A DNA stretch of 64,000 nucleotides, taken from contig CAWBNI010000030.1 in NCBI GenBank assembly GCA_963790105.1, positions 62,001 to 126,000 of the forward strand. The letters run 5' to 3'. Every line of letters begins with the position of its first letter. Position 1 is the first letter of the stretch. Position numbers and translations under genes: made by a program. The stretch comes from UBA5072 sp963790105 (GTDB taxonomy: Bacteria; Bacteroidota; Bacteroidia; Bacteroidales; UBA10428). Below are positions 20,382 through 30,563 of the stretch, in pieces. The notes below the pieces were generated by a model. The model had not been told where the DNA came from. It did no database searches and saw nothing but the letters and a program-made list of their open reading frames with translations.

Positions 20382-23300
20382 TCATAATTTCTCTTCGAGC
20401 ACATAATTCGCTCTTCGTTCGGGAGCATTGTCGCCGTTGAGGAAAAACTCCGAAATATCCCCGATCTTCTGAATATTATCCGCCCAATGAAATTCAAGGG
20501 CCACGGTATTTGTCTCCTGAATTGCTGACCGCGGAACTGATATCATGAGTTTGTTGTCTTTTACCTGGAGAGGTACTGAAACAGTTTTTCCTGAAGAACC
20601 GTCTTTCCCCAGACTGATGAGCGTGGTGTTTTTGCTGTCCGTTACCCTGGAATTGATTACATAATCATATCCTTCCCAGCCGGTTTCCTTATTCTGGTCG
20701 GCATCAATGAAAAGCAACATCCAGTTGGGATCGGTACTCGGCGTTAAAGCAGCGCGTGTTTCAGCATAAAAATAGATGTTTTTGCCATCATACGACGCCT
20801 TCATTGTCACCAGGTCATTCCTTCCCGTGTTGTTCACATATGGGCCTGCCTGACCCTGTCCTGCACTGTTTCTGTGCTCCGTATCCAAAGTATGGTCAAA
20901 ATAAACGGCCAGTGCCTTATTCCATTGACTGAAATCTCCGCCAATGTTAATTGCAAGCGGAGGAACTGCTCCCGTTGGTTTTTTCATTCCCTTGTATTTC
21001 CTTGCATTGGCCATCAACTGATAATAATAATTATCTGTATGGCCACCGGTCATGGGCTCTATGTCCCTGCTGAATTCCTGGTTGTACTGATCGATGAAAT
21101 AGTAATCTCCTGTTTTCAACTCCTTTCCGGCTTTTCCAAGATGTGCACCGGGATAAAAACACCATACCTTGAGTGACTTGTCCTTGTCCTCACCCATTAC
21201 CTGTGCACCGGCACTCCATTCATTCCAGCCGGTAACAAACACAAATTTGGGATCCACTTCAAGAGCGCGGTTCCATTGTTCCTGGAAACACAATCCATTG
21301 GCGGTAACCGGGGTAAGGTCATATTTGTCGGTAGGGGGTTCACTGAAATTATGAAAGCTCCTGCCAATGTTGGACAGTGGATGTTGTCCCACAGCCACCG
21401 GCACCATTTCCTTTTCAGAGGGCGAATCGTGCCACCCGATGGCCTGGGGATAATGGTCCACCCAGGGCCATTTGTCTTTCCCCCACGGGCAGCTCTGGTA
21501 CCATGGAAGTGTTGTCCATGCCCAGCTCTGCCGGATGGAAAAGAAGTTCCTGATCTCCTCGGGAAAAACTACATCATTGTTTAGTTTTCTTGAAGGTATT
21601 TCATGCTGGCCGAAGAGGATAAGGGGTTTTCCTTTCCAATGAAACCAAAGATCCGGATACATTCCTTTCCGGTAAAATTCATTCCACAGTTTGTTTACAG
21701 AAATCTCACTTCCGAGGAAAGTTATATCAGGGGTCTTCTCTCCCCTGGCCCGCATTTCCCTGTATACTTCACAAACAGGGAGGTATACCTCAGGGAAGGT
21801 CCTGTCATTTGTCACGTCAAATATAATCACATCCACTCCGGCATCTGTTAACTGCTGAGCATGGAGACGGATCATCCATTTTTCATTCGAAAGGTAATAG
21901 CCGTTTTCCGGTTCTCCCCAGTAGTGGTCGCCATCGCCCCACTGCGGATTATCGGGATTAGCCTTCATGATTTTAGTTACATCAAAAGGCCCCTTGCCAC
22001 CCGGACTGATGTGTGTCATAAAATAAAACATTCCCACAAAACGGTCCTCTTTTACCGGGCCACATTCCTCATAGGTGGGGAGCTTTCTTCCAAGGGCATC
22101 GGTAGCAACCCAGTCATCCACCCTTAAATCACGGCTTGCACTTTGCTTTTTGGCAGGATCTATTTCACCCACATAATTTACCTCGTCCCAATCCGTAATG
22201 CCAATGATTTTTTTATACGGATCGAAAACAGCATCTTCATTTTGTGTATCCGCTGCTTTGAATACATACCATACCGGCTTGGCTCCGCCCGGCTCCGTCT
22301 CATCATCGGGAAAACGGCGCAGTCCGATCCGCAATCCGCCTTCGCCCCGGCTGTCAAACCAGTTATGCCACTGGAACCCGTCAATGCCATCCAGTTTTTT
22401 CATTTTCTTCCAGGTATAGGCAAAACCAGCTGCCTGTTCTTTCAGATTCTGATCGGAATAATCACGGGAATTGGTACCGTTTTCTGAAAGCCAGAGCGTC
22501 CGCTTGTACTTGCCCTGGTAAAGAACTTCCGGCTTTTTGATCCAGGCATTCAATACTTCCAGGTTCTTAAATGTGATCAGCTGTGTGTTGTAGTCAAAGC
22601 TCACCCGCTGATCAAGCCATGTTTTCGGTTCAAACAGGTCTTCAGGGTAAGGATGCTGAGCCATAGCCCATTGAAAATCCCCTTCGGTATGGGTGTAATT
22701 CAACAGGATTTCCATCAGGTCCTTTGAAGGATAGAATTTCGGATCGGAAGTCCATGCCCAGTAATGCGTCAGCGTTACAAAAACTTCGGAATGGGGATTG
22801 TAACTCCTGGCAATATTATAACACATACGCATTGACTTGATGTAGGTGTCCATGAAAACAAGGGCTGTTTTATCACCGGCATTGGTCCATACCCATCCTG
22901 CATCCACCTCGTTATGCATGATCCAGTGATTGCACCTTCCGTACTTTTTATCGGCACGACTGTAACGGCTTGCCAGAAAATCGAGTGCCGCAGCATAGCA
23001 ATTTACACTCGCCGGATTTGTCATATTCGGCATGGCATAAATGCCTGCCGGATCACAGTCGGGATGCTGCAATAATTTCCCAATTACTGTGTCAGCACAA
23101 TTTTCCTTTTTATCGATCAGCAAAATGGCTGCTGTAATAATATTTCGCCTGGCGGTGGTGCGAAAGGTGGAATCGAACATGTCCACGTGCTTCTTATCGA
23201 AATAATACGACTTCCCGTTATACTGATGCTCAATTCTTCCCGGGGCAGGCTGACTGTACATAAACCCGGTTATCCATATATTTACGGTGGCACTTGTAAT

Positions 23301-24271
23301 ATTAAGTTCCTCCAGGTCTTCCACGTGTCCTCTTCCTGTGCTGAAACCTCCCAGTCCTTTCCGGCTCGTGGCTTTTTCATACGGAAGATCGTATTTAGCC
23401 TTTATATTGTCAGCATACCTGGCGTGTGAGATCAATGTATAGCCTGTACCCGACTTTTTGGCAAGCACCCATTTTGAAAGCAGCCGGTCATAGCGGGAGC
23501 CATCCCTGTCAGCATATCGGGGCTGTGTTTATCTTGAAATCCTTGCCTGAAACGGGTATCACAGCGGCAAATACTTGCTCTTCTGTCACATCCTGGTAAG
23601 GGGGAACCTCGCACAAAAACAGATTTTCTTTTTCTGACAATTTTCCTGCAATCGAAATTGAATTCTCAGAAACGGAAACATTTGTGATGGAAGAAGTATA
23701 TTCCTTCGCCAGGTAAGCTTTCAAATCTGTTTCAAGAATTGCCTCGTTCTTCTTTTTTTGTGCATAGGACGCAGCCAGCTCAAGTTCCCTGGCGGTCCTG
23801 GATCGTGAGTGTAACATTACGCACCTGCAGACTGATTCCTGAAATGCTTCCGAAATCAAGGCGAAGCCGGTCCCCCGGGTTACCCCAGCCTGCAAGATCG
23901 TTTCCCAGATCAACCGAATATTCAACCCATCCTTCGGATTGCCCTATGCGGCTTACCAGCTTTGAATGAACCTTGCCTCCTTTGGGATAAAAATAGATCT
24001 CAAGGTGATCCAGACCCTTGGCACAAAAGTATTCGAAGGAAAGAACCGTGGATTCTTTATTTAACTCCTGCTGCAGGGGTTTTGTATAAATCCAGGGATC
24101 ATTCCCCAGGGTTTTTATTTCAACTACCCGATCCTGCAGGATGGTTGCCTTCAGATCGTTTATGCTGTCCGTTTCCAGTTCGAGCCTTAAGGCCTTCATA
24201 CCCGGATCTGTTTGTTGTGCCCATCCCTGGCAAATAAGAGACAGAAACACCAGAAGTAAAGTGTTTTTCAT
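20382..24271 (-). CDS. DUF5722 + GH71/99-like + CBM9-like fusion protein, paralogue D (frameshifted)
   Basis: About 1290 residues. Start at 24271 (MKNTLLLVF signal peptide), then a beta-sandwich ending NVTLTI. Frameshifts near 23810 and 23500 pass through frame 23509-23925 into the long frame 20382-23468. Its first 450 residues are a DUF5722-type clan-A-like barrel with IMHNEVDAGWVW and LWLSENGTNS, plausible acid/base and nucleophile glutamates. From about residue 455 (VDDWVATDALGRK) comes a GH71/99-like barrel (MFYFMTH, DAGVDVIIFDVTND, VFVTGWNEWSAG), then a CBM9/DOMON-like domain (KNIYFYAETRAALTP). The frame is open across both barrels, so the fusion is real. It lies 19 bases after an FAD oxidoreductase. 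Two barrels suggest sequential action on one glycan. Confidence 0.75.
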
Positions 24272-24290
24272 ATTACTGATTTTTGAATGG

Positions 24291-25657
24291 TTACGGAACA
24301 ATACCGTTATTATCTGCAATTAATGATTTGATCTGATTGATGGGAACTTTCAACGGGCTTGTTTTCAACCTGTTGGGCCAGGGCAGCAGCCGCTCCTGCG
24401 GCTTGTCCCATCCCCATACAGGAAGCCTGGACCCGAAGTGCCGGAATTTGCCAGACGATCGCTGCTGATGCAACGGCCGGCTACTAAAAAATTCTGACTG
24501 TTTTTTGGAATTAATGCGCTCAGTGGGATTGTCGGTACAATTCCTTCTGTCAGTTGTTTAGGTTCCACCCCATTTTTATCATGCAAATCAATCGGATAGA
24601 AAGAATAGGAAACTGAATCATTAAAAACTTTTCCGCTGACATAATCATCACGGGTTATTTGATAAACCCCGTCTATCCGGTAGGTTTCCCTTACCCCGGT
24701 TTCGGGTTGCATGGATAAAAGCCGGATCTTTTCGCAACCGGGAAGTTCCCGCAGGAAGCGCAACGTTGTCAGCAGGGAATTCCTTCCGTTTATATTGCTG
24801 ATGGTATTGGATTCGGAAGTAGTTGAATCGGCACCTGCAACATGCATTGTATTATCACCGGCGCTTCTGAGCAAATGTTCAATGTTGTTTCTGAAATCAT
24901 CTTCCTTAAGTCTGCCTTTCTTTACTTCTTCGTTGTATCTGCTGCGGATCATTTCCAAATCAAGCGATCCAAAGTCATATCCACCGATCTTGAACATCAG
25001 AGAACCCGGCTGGGTTTCCTCTTCTCTCAATACGTTAAAACCGGCCAGAGAAGTTAATGCAGCATTTCCGGTACAGTCGATCAGCTGATTGCATGTGATT
25101 TTGGTATGTGTGCCCTTCCCGATGGTTTCAACTTCCCAGTTGTTGCCCTTGAACTGAACATCAACAGGAGTTTCGTAATACCGGATTTGAACTCCGGCTT
25201 TCAGACACTTTTCTTCAGCAAGAAGGGCATACAAATAACCATTTAAACGGATTTGATGTTTCCAGTGGTCTTGTCCATAAGGGATCGAAAAGTCGGGAAG
25301 TTTATCATCATTTAATTTGACAGCCTCAGTAACTAACTCCCAGCCAATGCCCCCGATAACCTGTTTTCCCCACGCATAAAACAAACCGGGAAAAGCAACT
25401 CCTCCTGTAGTAATTGTCCCTCCCAGCTGGCTTCCGTTTTCGACCAGTATAGTAGAACATCCTGCCCGGGCAGCCTGAATGGCAGCAATAACACCGGCAG
25501 TTCCTCCACCTACAACAAGAATATCTGTCTTTACCGATGATATGTTCTTTAAGGACTTACTATCCAAATCAGATGCTTTCCCAAAAACCGGGATCATACT
25601 TCCCAGTGAAACACTGCCCGCTAATTTGACTATTGCCCTTCTTGAAATTTTTGACAT
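24291..25657 (-). CDS. FAD-dependent oxidoreductase with Tat-like signal (frameshifted C-terminus)
   Basis: About 455 residues, PF12831-type. An N-terminal Tat-like signal (SRRAIVKLAGSV) is followed by the dinucleotide-binding motif DILVVGGGTAGVIAAIQAAR (45-64). The FAD-contact region TGNAALTSLAG and the late block FLVAGRCISSDRLANS are typical. The main frame (24365-25657) fails near 24430; the next frames give the expected QASCMGMGQAAGAAAALAQQ and then VPINQIKSLIADNNGIVP, ending at 24291. Physiological substrate unknown. Its position before the DUF5722/GH71/99 fusion suggests oxidation of a sugar or released aglycone. A second member is at 37865-39277. Confidence 0.75.
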
Positions 25658-26189
25658 CGTTATAATTTATCAGCGTTTTCAAAAAAGAAAATCACGGTTG
25701 ATCTGGTTTTTATTTGAATCCACAGGGAAGTGTTTATCCCTCATTAAAATAACGATTCCAGCAGGTCAAAATCAATATACAAAATGGGATATTGTTTGTA
25801 CAAACTGATTCTGATCTGGGCTTTTTTTTCTCGCAGATCTCGCGGATTTCGCAGATTTAATTTATGTTCTTCGGGGCTTTTTTTCTCGCAGATTTTTCAA
25901 GCACGATTTCAGCAGGATTATTAACGCTGAACGGGGCATTTGAATCGCAATTTTTGCCAAAGAGATGCCTCTCGGCACGCAGATCTCGCAGATTAGCTGA
26001 ATCTTATTAAAACGGTTAATCGAATGCAATGAGATTTCTCAGCGATCTCTTGGCGCGCTTTGCGAAAAAAAACTCCGCGGGCTCTGCGTTAAAATTTTTG
26101 GCAATCTCATTGTTTACCGGTATGTTTTCTCGCAAAATTTTCTCTCGCAGATACCGCCAATCCCGCAGATTAGAACATTGTGCGTGCTA
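25658..26189. other. Gene-free spacer with promoter region and dispersed repeat
   Basis: A 532-base stretch without a credible gene. About 150 bases next to the FAD oxidoreductase start (25658-25805) are AT-rich and probably hold its promoter; no convincing -33/-7 pair was found. The remainder is copy 2 of the CTGCGAGATCTGCG-type repeat. Confidence 0.6.
25820..26165 (-). repeat. Dispersed CTGCGAGATCTGCG-type intergenic repeat, copy 2 (inverted)
   Basis: Reverse-complement counterpart of the repeat at 9280-9540. The core at 26082-26133 matches 9311-9361 nearly base for base (AAACATACCGGTAAA, AATGAGATTGCCAAAA), and the outer blocks (GCAAAGC-CGC--AAG, GTCGCTGAGAAATCT, AATCTGCGAAATCCG, GAGATCTGCGAG) follow in the same order. 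Copy 2 is longer, with extra CTCGCAGAT units. Confidence 0.75.
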
Positions 26190-28139
26190 CTATTTCTTCT
26201 GTTTTGCCCCTTCCAGGTATTCAACCAGCGCATCCATTACAACCCCGCTTTCAAAAACCCGCAGATTATGTGGATTTGGAATTCCACCCGGTCCATAATA
26301 TTCATTCACCATGCCGTATCGCTGAATAATGTTGCTATTAACCAGGGTGTTGTATATAGTATTTTTTTCAGGCATATCAAGCCGTGTTAGGTCGTACAGC
26401 AGGAAAGCAAGTGTATGCCCGCAAAACCCTTCCACATCACCCGGAGCATCCGCAATGAAATCCTGTTGATGGATTAATAAAGGAAAGTGTTCTTTTCACA
26501 GCTTCCTTTTCAGCATTATCGGGCAATGACACCCCGAACCACACAGGCATCAGTACAAAATTCGTGACGTTGTAAGGATAATAAGTACCGTCTTTTTTCA
26601 GCGCCCATTGGATACCGCCCATTTCAGCCCGATAGAAATGTTCCATCAGCGACTTCTTCATCAGGCTTATCGCGTCCTGGTATTCTTTCACTGAAATGCC
26701 GGATTTCGCCAGTTGCAGATAATCAATGTAAAATTTCAGCGAAGCAATACAGGCTGCAACCGACGACATCGACCACTGATCCTTATTAAAGCCGGTGAGT
26801 GCAGGAAAACCGCCATATTCCTTGCCATCTTCCTTAACACAGTATTGTTCTGTTTCATCGCCGTTGAAGGGAAGCAGCCAATCATTGTTTTTCGCATAAT
26901 CCAGCTGAATATTCATGGCGTATTTCAACATTTCATCCAGGCTTTTCAGAAAAACAATATCGCCCGGTGGCATCATAATATGCTTTGGCCAGTAGGAGGA
27001 CATAGGCCGGACTTTCCGCAAACTGGTTTCCATCTCCATGCGAAAATTTGTCGGCTCCCATCTGCACCGAATTGGGAATTTTACCGAAAACTTTAAACTT
27101 ATGGAAGGTTATTTCCAGGTATTTTTTCACCTCTTCCGTATGGCCGCAAGCCAGTAATCCTTTGCATGCCCCGTAGGAATCCCTGATATAGGAAAATGCA
27201 TATTTCCGGGTACCGGCAATAAAACCGCCGCACCGGTTCTGTTGCATCCGGATTCCCACCAGCATGGATTCAAGGATGTCATTAACCCTTGCATCCGCAT
27301 TGGGTATTTTTTTCCCTTTGCTCGATCCAGGATTTCCACTCTTCCAGCGATGTCTTTAGATTTTTATCCAGATCAAGTGACTTAATACGCTGTAAATAAT
27401 CCTTTGTAAGGGTCGGATCATTATCAAAAAGGCAATGCACCAATCCTGCCTGTTCCGTTTTTCCGGGGGCAACCGTAATTTTTGCAGATGACAAATCAGC
27501 AGAGGATAATGAAATCCCGCATTGGTTCCCGGGATTAAATGCGATAAGGGCAAAACTTTCTTTCCAGTATCCGCCATCGCCATTGCCAAAAAGCGGGGAA
27601 GTCTTGTCTGCCTTCAATAACAAGGCATTGCCGAAAACACCGTCACTGATTCCATCCCCTTTTTTGATTTCGGCACGGAGTTGAACGGTCAGTGTTTGAT
27701 TTTCAGAAGTGTTTTCAATAACAAAGTGCCTTGTGATCAACGGCATGCCAGGGGTTGCATATTCGAATACATGGAGTGTGGCCTCACCTGCTTCGATCCT
27801 GTCGTAAAAAATTCCCGAAGACCGGATCCGGTGCATTTCAAGTACCAGGCTTTTCTGCACTCCATTCACTGTTACTGAAATGATCTCTGATTTAAGAAAA
27901 TTAGGAGATGTGTAATCCGGACCGATTAGGAAATTCCAGTTCCCCTGGCTGTCACCTCCTCCACCCAGGATACCATTTCCAATAAAATAGGGCTCTTCCC
28001 GGTGGTTAAGAAAAGGCACGGTATCTATCGCGTCATAGGAGGCAAATGCCTTTTGCGGGGCAGAAAAAGCAGCGTTGCACTGAACCAGGGCCACCAGGCA
28101 GGCAAGGACGAAAACTGAAATTCCGCGATTTTTAAACAT
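26190..28139 (-). CDS. Secreted six-hairpin-type glycosidase-like protein (frameshifted)
   Basis: About 650 residues in at least four frames (27282-28139, 26933-27265, 26437-27039, 26190-26435). A signal peptide and an N-terminal beta-sandwich (EPYFIGNGILGGGGDSQGNW, IGPDYTSPNFLKSEI) precede an (alpha/alpha)-barrel region with FSYIRDSYGACKGLLACGHT, HKFKVFGKIPNS and LPFNGDETEQYC, where Asp/Glu residues of a hydrolase would lie. It is organised like the intact 41718-43709 protein (VRDQSGVMRGLLALGYT, HKFQVFGNIVNA, EFSGDETYIAGG), so the two are paralogues. Exact GH family not assigned. Last gene of the long operon that begins with rbsA-like, 21 bases after the xylulokinase gene. Confidence 0.65.
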
Positions 28140-28160
28140 TCCGTTCTCGATTATAGCTTG

Positions 28161-29675
28161 TTAATTAAAATCCTTCCATGAATTATCCAGGGCACCGGAA
28201 ACCTTTTTATAGAGCGCGAACTTTTTTTCATACGCTGCGAAATTGGCCGGATTTGGTTCGATCCTGCATTTCATGTTAACCATGTGTTTAGCTGCTTCCT
28301 GAAGATCCTTGAAAACTCCGGCTGCCACTGCGGCGGCCATTGCACAACCCAGTGTTCCTAATTCTTTTGTATCCACAATTTCCACCGGAAGTTTGAAAAC
28401 ATCGGCAAAGATCTGCGCCCAGATTAAAGAATTGGCTGCACCTCCAGCCAGGCGGACAGCCTCTGTGGATGCCCTGTTGGCCAATAACTTCTCCAGATGC
28501 ACCATGTGACAGAAAACGATTCCCTCCAGCACGGCACGGATGATCTGCGGCCTTGTATGATGGCTGTCCATACCAATGAAGGATGCCTTTGCCTGGGGAT
28601 TATAATTGGAACCAAAAATATAGGGCAGGAAAACAATGGACTGTTCATCAGGGGATACCTGCTCAGCCAGTTCATCACAATATTCAAAAACATTTTTGCC
28701 CAGTTCCTTTGCTTTTTGCTTTTCTTCGGCCAGGAACATGTCAAGAAACCATTCGTAGTTGCTGGCAGAAGTCGGGCTGCACTCTTCAATCAGGTAATAA
28801 CCCGGCATGCAGTACAACGAATTCATCATCACCGATTTGTTCAGCACCGGTTTTTTGGAAATATACTCATTGATGCTCCAGGTTCCCGCAATTACGCAGA
28901 TCTTTTCGTCATTCGTTATATCCATTGCAATGGCGCAGGCATCAATGTCAAACATTCCACCCGCCAGGGCGGTGCCCTCTTTAAGACCGGTTTCAGCGGC
29001 TGCCTTTTTGTTTACACCCCCACAAAAATCAGTAGAATATTTCAGGGGCGGTAATGCCTCGTAAAGATCCGCCAGTCCATACTCCTTTAACAATTCACGG
29101 TCAAAACAAACATCTTTGATGTTCATCAGGTTTGACCCGGAATAATCGGTTGCCTCAGCAAAGGCCTGACCCGTTAATTTGAACCGGATATAATCCTTCA
29201 CCTCGAATATCCATTTGATTTCGGACATGATCTCCGGTTTATTGTCCTTAAGCCATGCCAGGAGTGAAACAGGCTGGCAGGCAAGGATCTTCTGAAACGT
29301 CTTTTCAAATACCCGGTCCGCTGTTCCATCCGCGTTCCATTTCTCCGGATACATCCATGCCCGGCTGTCGGTGGAAACAATTCCGTTATAGCAGGGTTTG
29401 TCATCTTTTCCCCATAAATACAGTCCCTTTCCATGGCCAGTGCAGGCAATTCCCCTGATGTCTTCCGCCTTTAGCCCGCCATTTTCAATAGCCTCCCTGA
29501 TCACCCTGCAATTCACCTTCCAGAGATCATCCATATCACGTTCGGTAAAGCCGGCCTGCGGAGTGATCATGCTGAGCCGGGAGGAAGCAGAAGCTATTTC
29601 CTTTCCGTTGATATCAAAAATTACTGCTTTGCAAAGGCTGCCCCCGTTGTCGATTCCCATAAAGTAGGTTTCCAT
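28161..29675 (-). CDS. lyxK: FGGY-family L-xylulokinase-like sugar kinase
   Basis: Intact 504-residue cytoplasmic kinase. The N-terminal ATPase motif MGIDNGGSLCKAVIFD and blocks such as GIACTGHGKGLYLWGKDDKP, QPVSLLAWLKDNKPE, GTWSINEYIS, EECSPTSASNYEWF and RLAGGAANSLIWAQIFADV are characteristic of FGGY kinases. Many of these blocks recall E. coli LyxK (GKGLFLLDKNDKP, HPVSLLRWLKEHEPE, HEASPTSSGNLEWF) as I remember it. The expected reaction is L-xylulose + ATP to L-xylulose 5-phosphate. The next gene upstream encodes the matching 3-epimerase, which supports the assignment. Other ketoses (for example 3-keto-L-gulonate) remain possible. Confidence 0.8.
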   Translation of the reverse strand: METYFMGIDNGGSLCKAVIFDINGKEIASASSRLSMITPQAGFTERDMDDLWKVNCRVIREAIENGGLKAEDIRGIACTGHGKGLYLWGKDDKPCYNGIVSTDSRAWMYPEKWNADGTADRVFEKTFQKILACQPVSLLAWLKDNKPEIMSEIKWIFEVKDYIRFKLTGQAFAEATDYSGSNLMNIKDVCFDRELLKEYGLADLYEALPPLKYSTDFCGGVNKKAAAETGLKEGTALAGGMFDIDACAIAMDITNDEKICVIAGTWSINEYISKKPVLNKSVMMNSLYCMPGYYLIEECSPTSASNYEWFLDMFLAEEKQKAKELGKNVFEYCDELAEQVSPDEQSIVFLPYIFGSNYNPQAKASFIGMDSHHTRPQIIRAVLEGIVFCHMVHLEKLLANRASTEAVRLAGGAANSLIWAQIFADVFKLPVEIVDTKELGTLGCAMAAAVAAGVFKDLQEAAKHMVNMKCRIEPNPANFAAYEKKFALYKKVSGALDNSWKDFN

Positions 29676-29696
29676 GATGTTCCTCTCTGTTTGAAA

Positions 29697-30540
29697 TTAG
29701 TTAATGAATTTAGATCGTAAAAACTTACTGGCAAAGGTTAACTGCTGCTGCCAGTCTGAATCCGGCATATGCCAGAATTCACCCACAAACAATCCAACGC
29801 CCATATTCCGAGCCATTCTTATTGCACTGTTGAAATCAACGTGGCCGGTACCATATGGAATTTCCCTGTATTTGCCGGGAACTGTTTCTTTGAGGTGCAT
29901 GGCCGCCAGGTGTCCCTTTCCGGACTGAAGGTCATCCAACACCGCATGACCATAAAGGACAGGCAGCATTGGTGATGTTACCCAGGTCAGGATATATCTG
30001 GAGATAGGGAGAAGCGATTAAATCGATATAATACATCGCCTTTCCTACGGTATTCAGAAATTCGGTTTCCATGGTTTCAAATGCCAGGATAACCCCGCAG
30101 GATGCCGCCATTTCAACGCTCTTCCTTAGATTTTCAAGGAATAACCGCTTTGTATTTTCATTTGAGGGATTGTAATACTCGTCATACCCGGCGATTTGAA
30201 TTATCCTGAGTCCGGTATCGGCTGCAAACCGGATGGCATCGTACATGATTTCCATTCCTTTTTCCCGGGTGCCTTTATCTTCACATCCGAGGGGATATTT
30301 TCTGTGTCCGCTCAGGCACATGCTGATGATGGGGGTACCGGTATCCCAGGCTGCCCTTACAAGTTCCTGCTTTTTCTTCGTGCTCCATTTCAGCCGTTCA
30401 AGCTTTGCATCGGTTTCATCAATGCTGATCTCCAGGTAATCAAACCCGGCTTTTTTTGCATGCACCAGCTTTTCCGGGATTGAAAGGGAATGGGGCATTG
30501 ATTTTTCGTAAAGCCCGAGGAGATAATCGTTTTTAATCAT
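29697..30540 (-). CDS. ulaE: L-xylulose 5-phosphate 3-epimerase, UlaE/SgbU-like (frameshifted)
   Basis: About 280 residues after one frameshift near 29945 (frames 29932-30540 and 29697-29969). It closely follows E. coli UlaE as I know it: LGLYEKSMP, FDYLEISIDETDAKLERLKW, SMCLSGHRKYPLGCED, RIIQIAGYDEYY, ETMETEFLNTVGKAMYYI, YPDLGNI and HLKETVPGKYREIPYGTG-DF. The Glu and Asp metal-binding residues of this TIM barrel are present. It converts L-xylulose 5-phosphate to L-ribulose 5-phosphate. It lies 21 bases upstream of the kinase gene. The third enzyme needed to reach D-xylulose 5-phosphate (AraD/UlaF type) is not in the window. Confidence 0.82.
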
Positions 30541-30563
30541 TGTTTACCCTGTGAATCCTTACC

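Noticed and set aside
26190..28139. Four separate small genes
   Set aside because: The fragments overlap in different frames and align in order with the single intact 41718-43709 protein.
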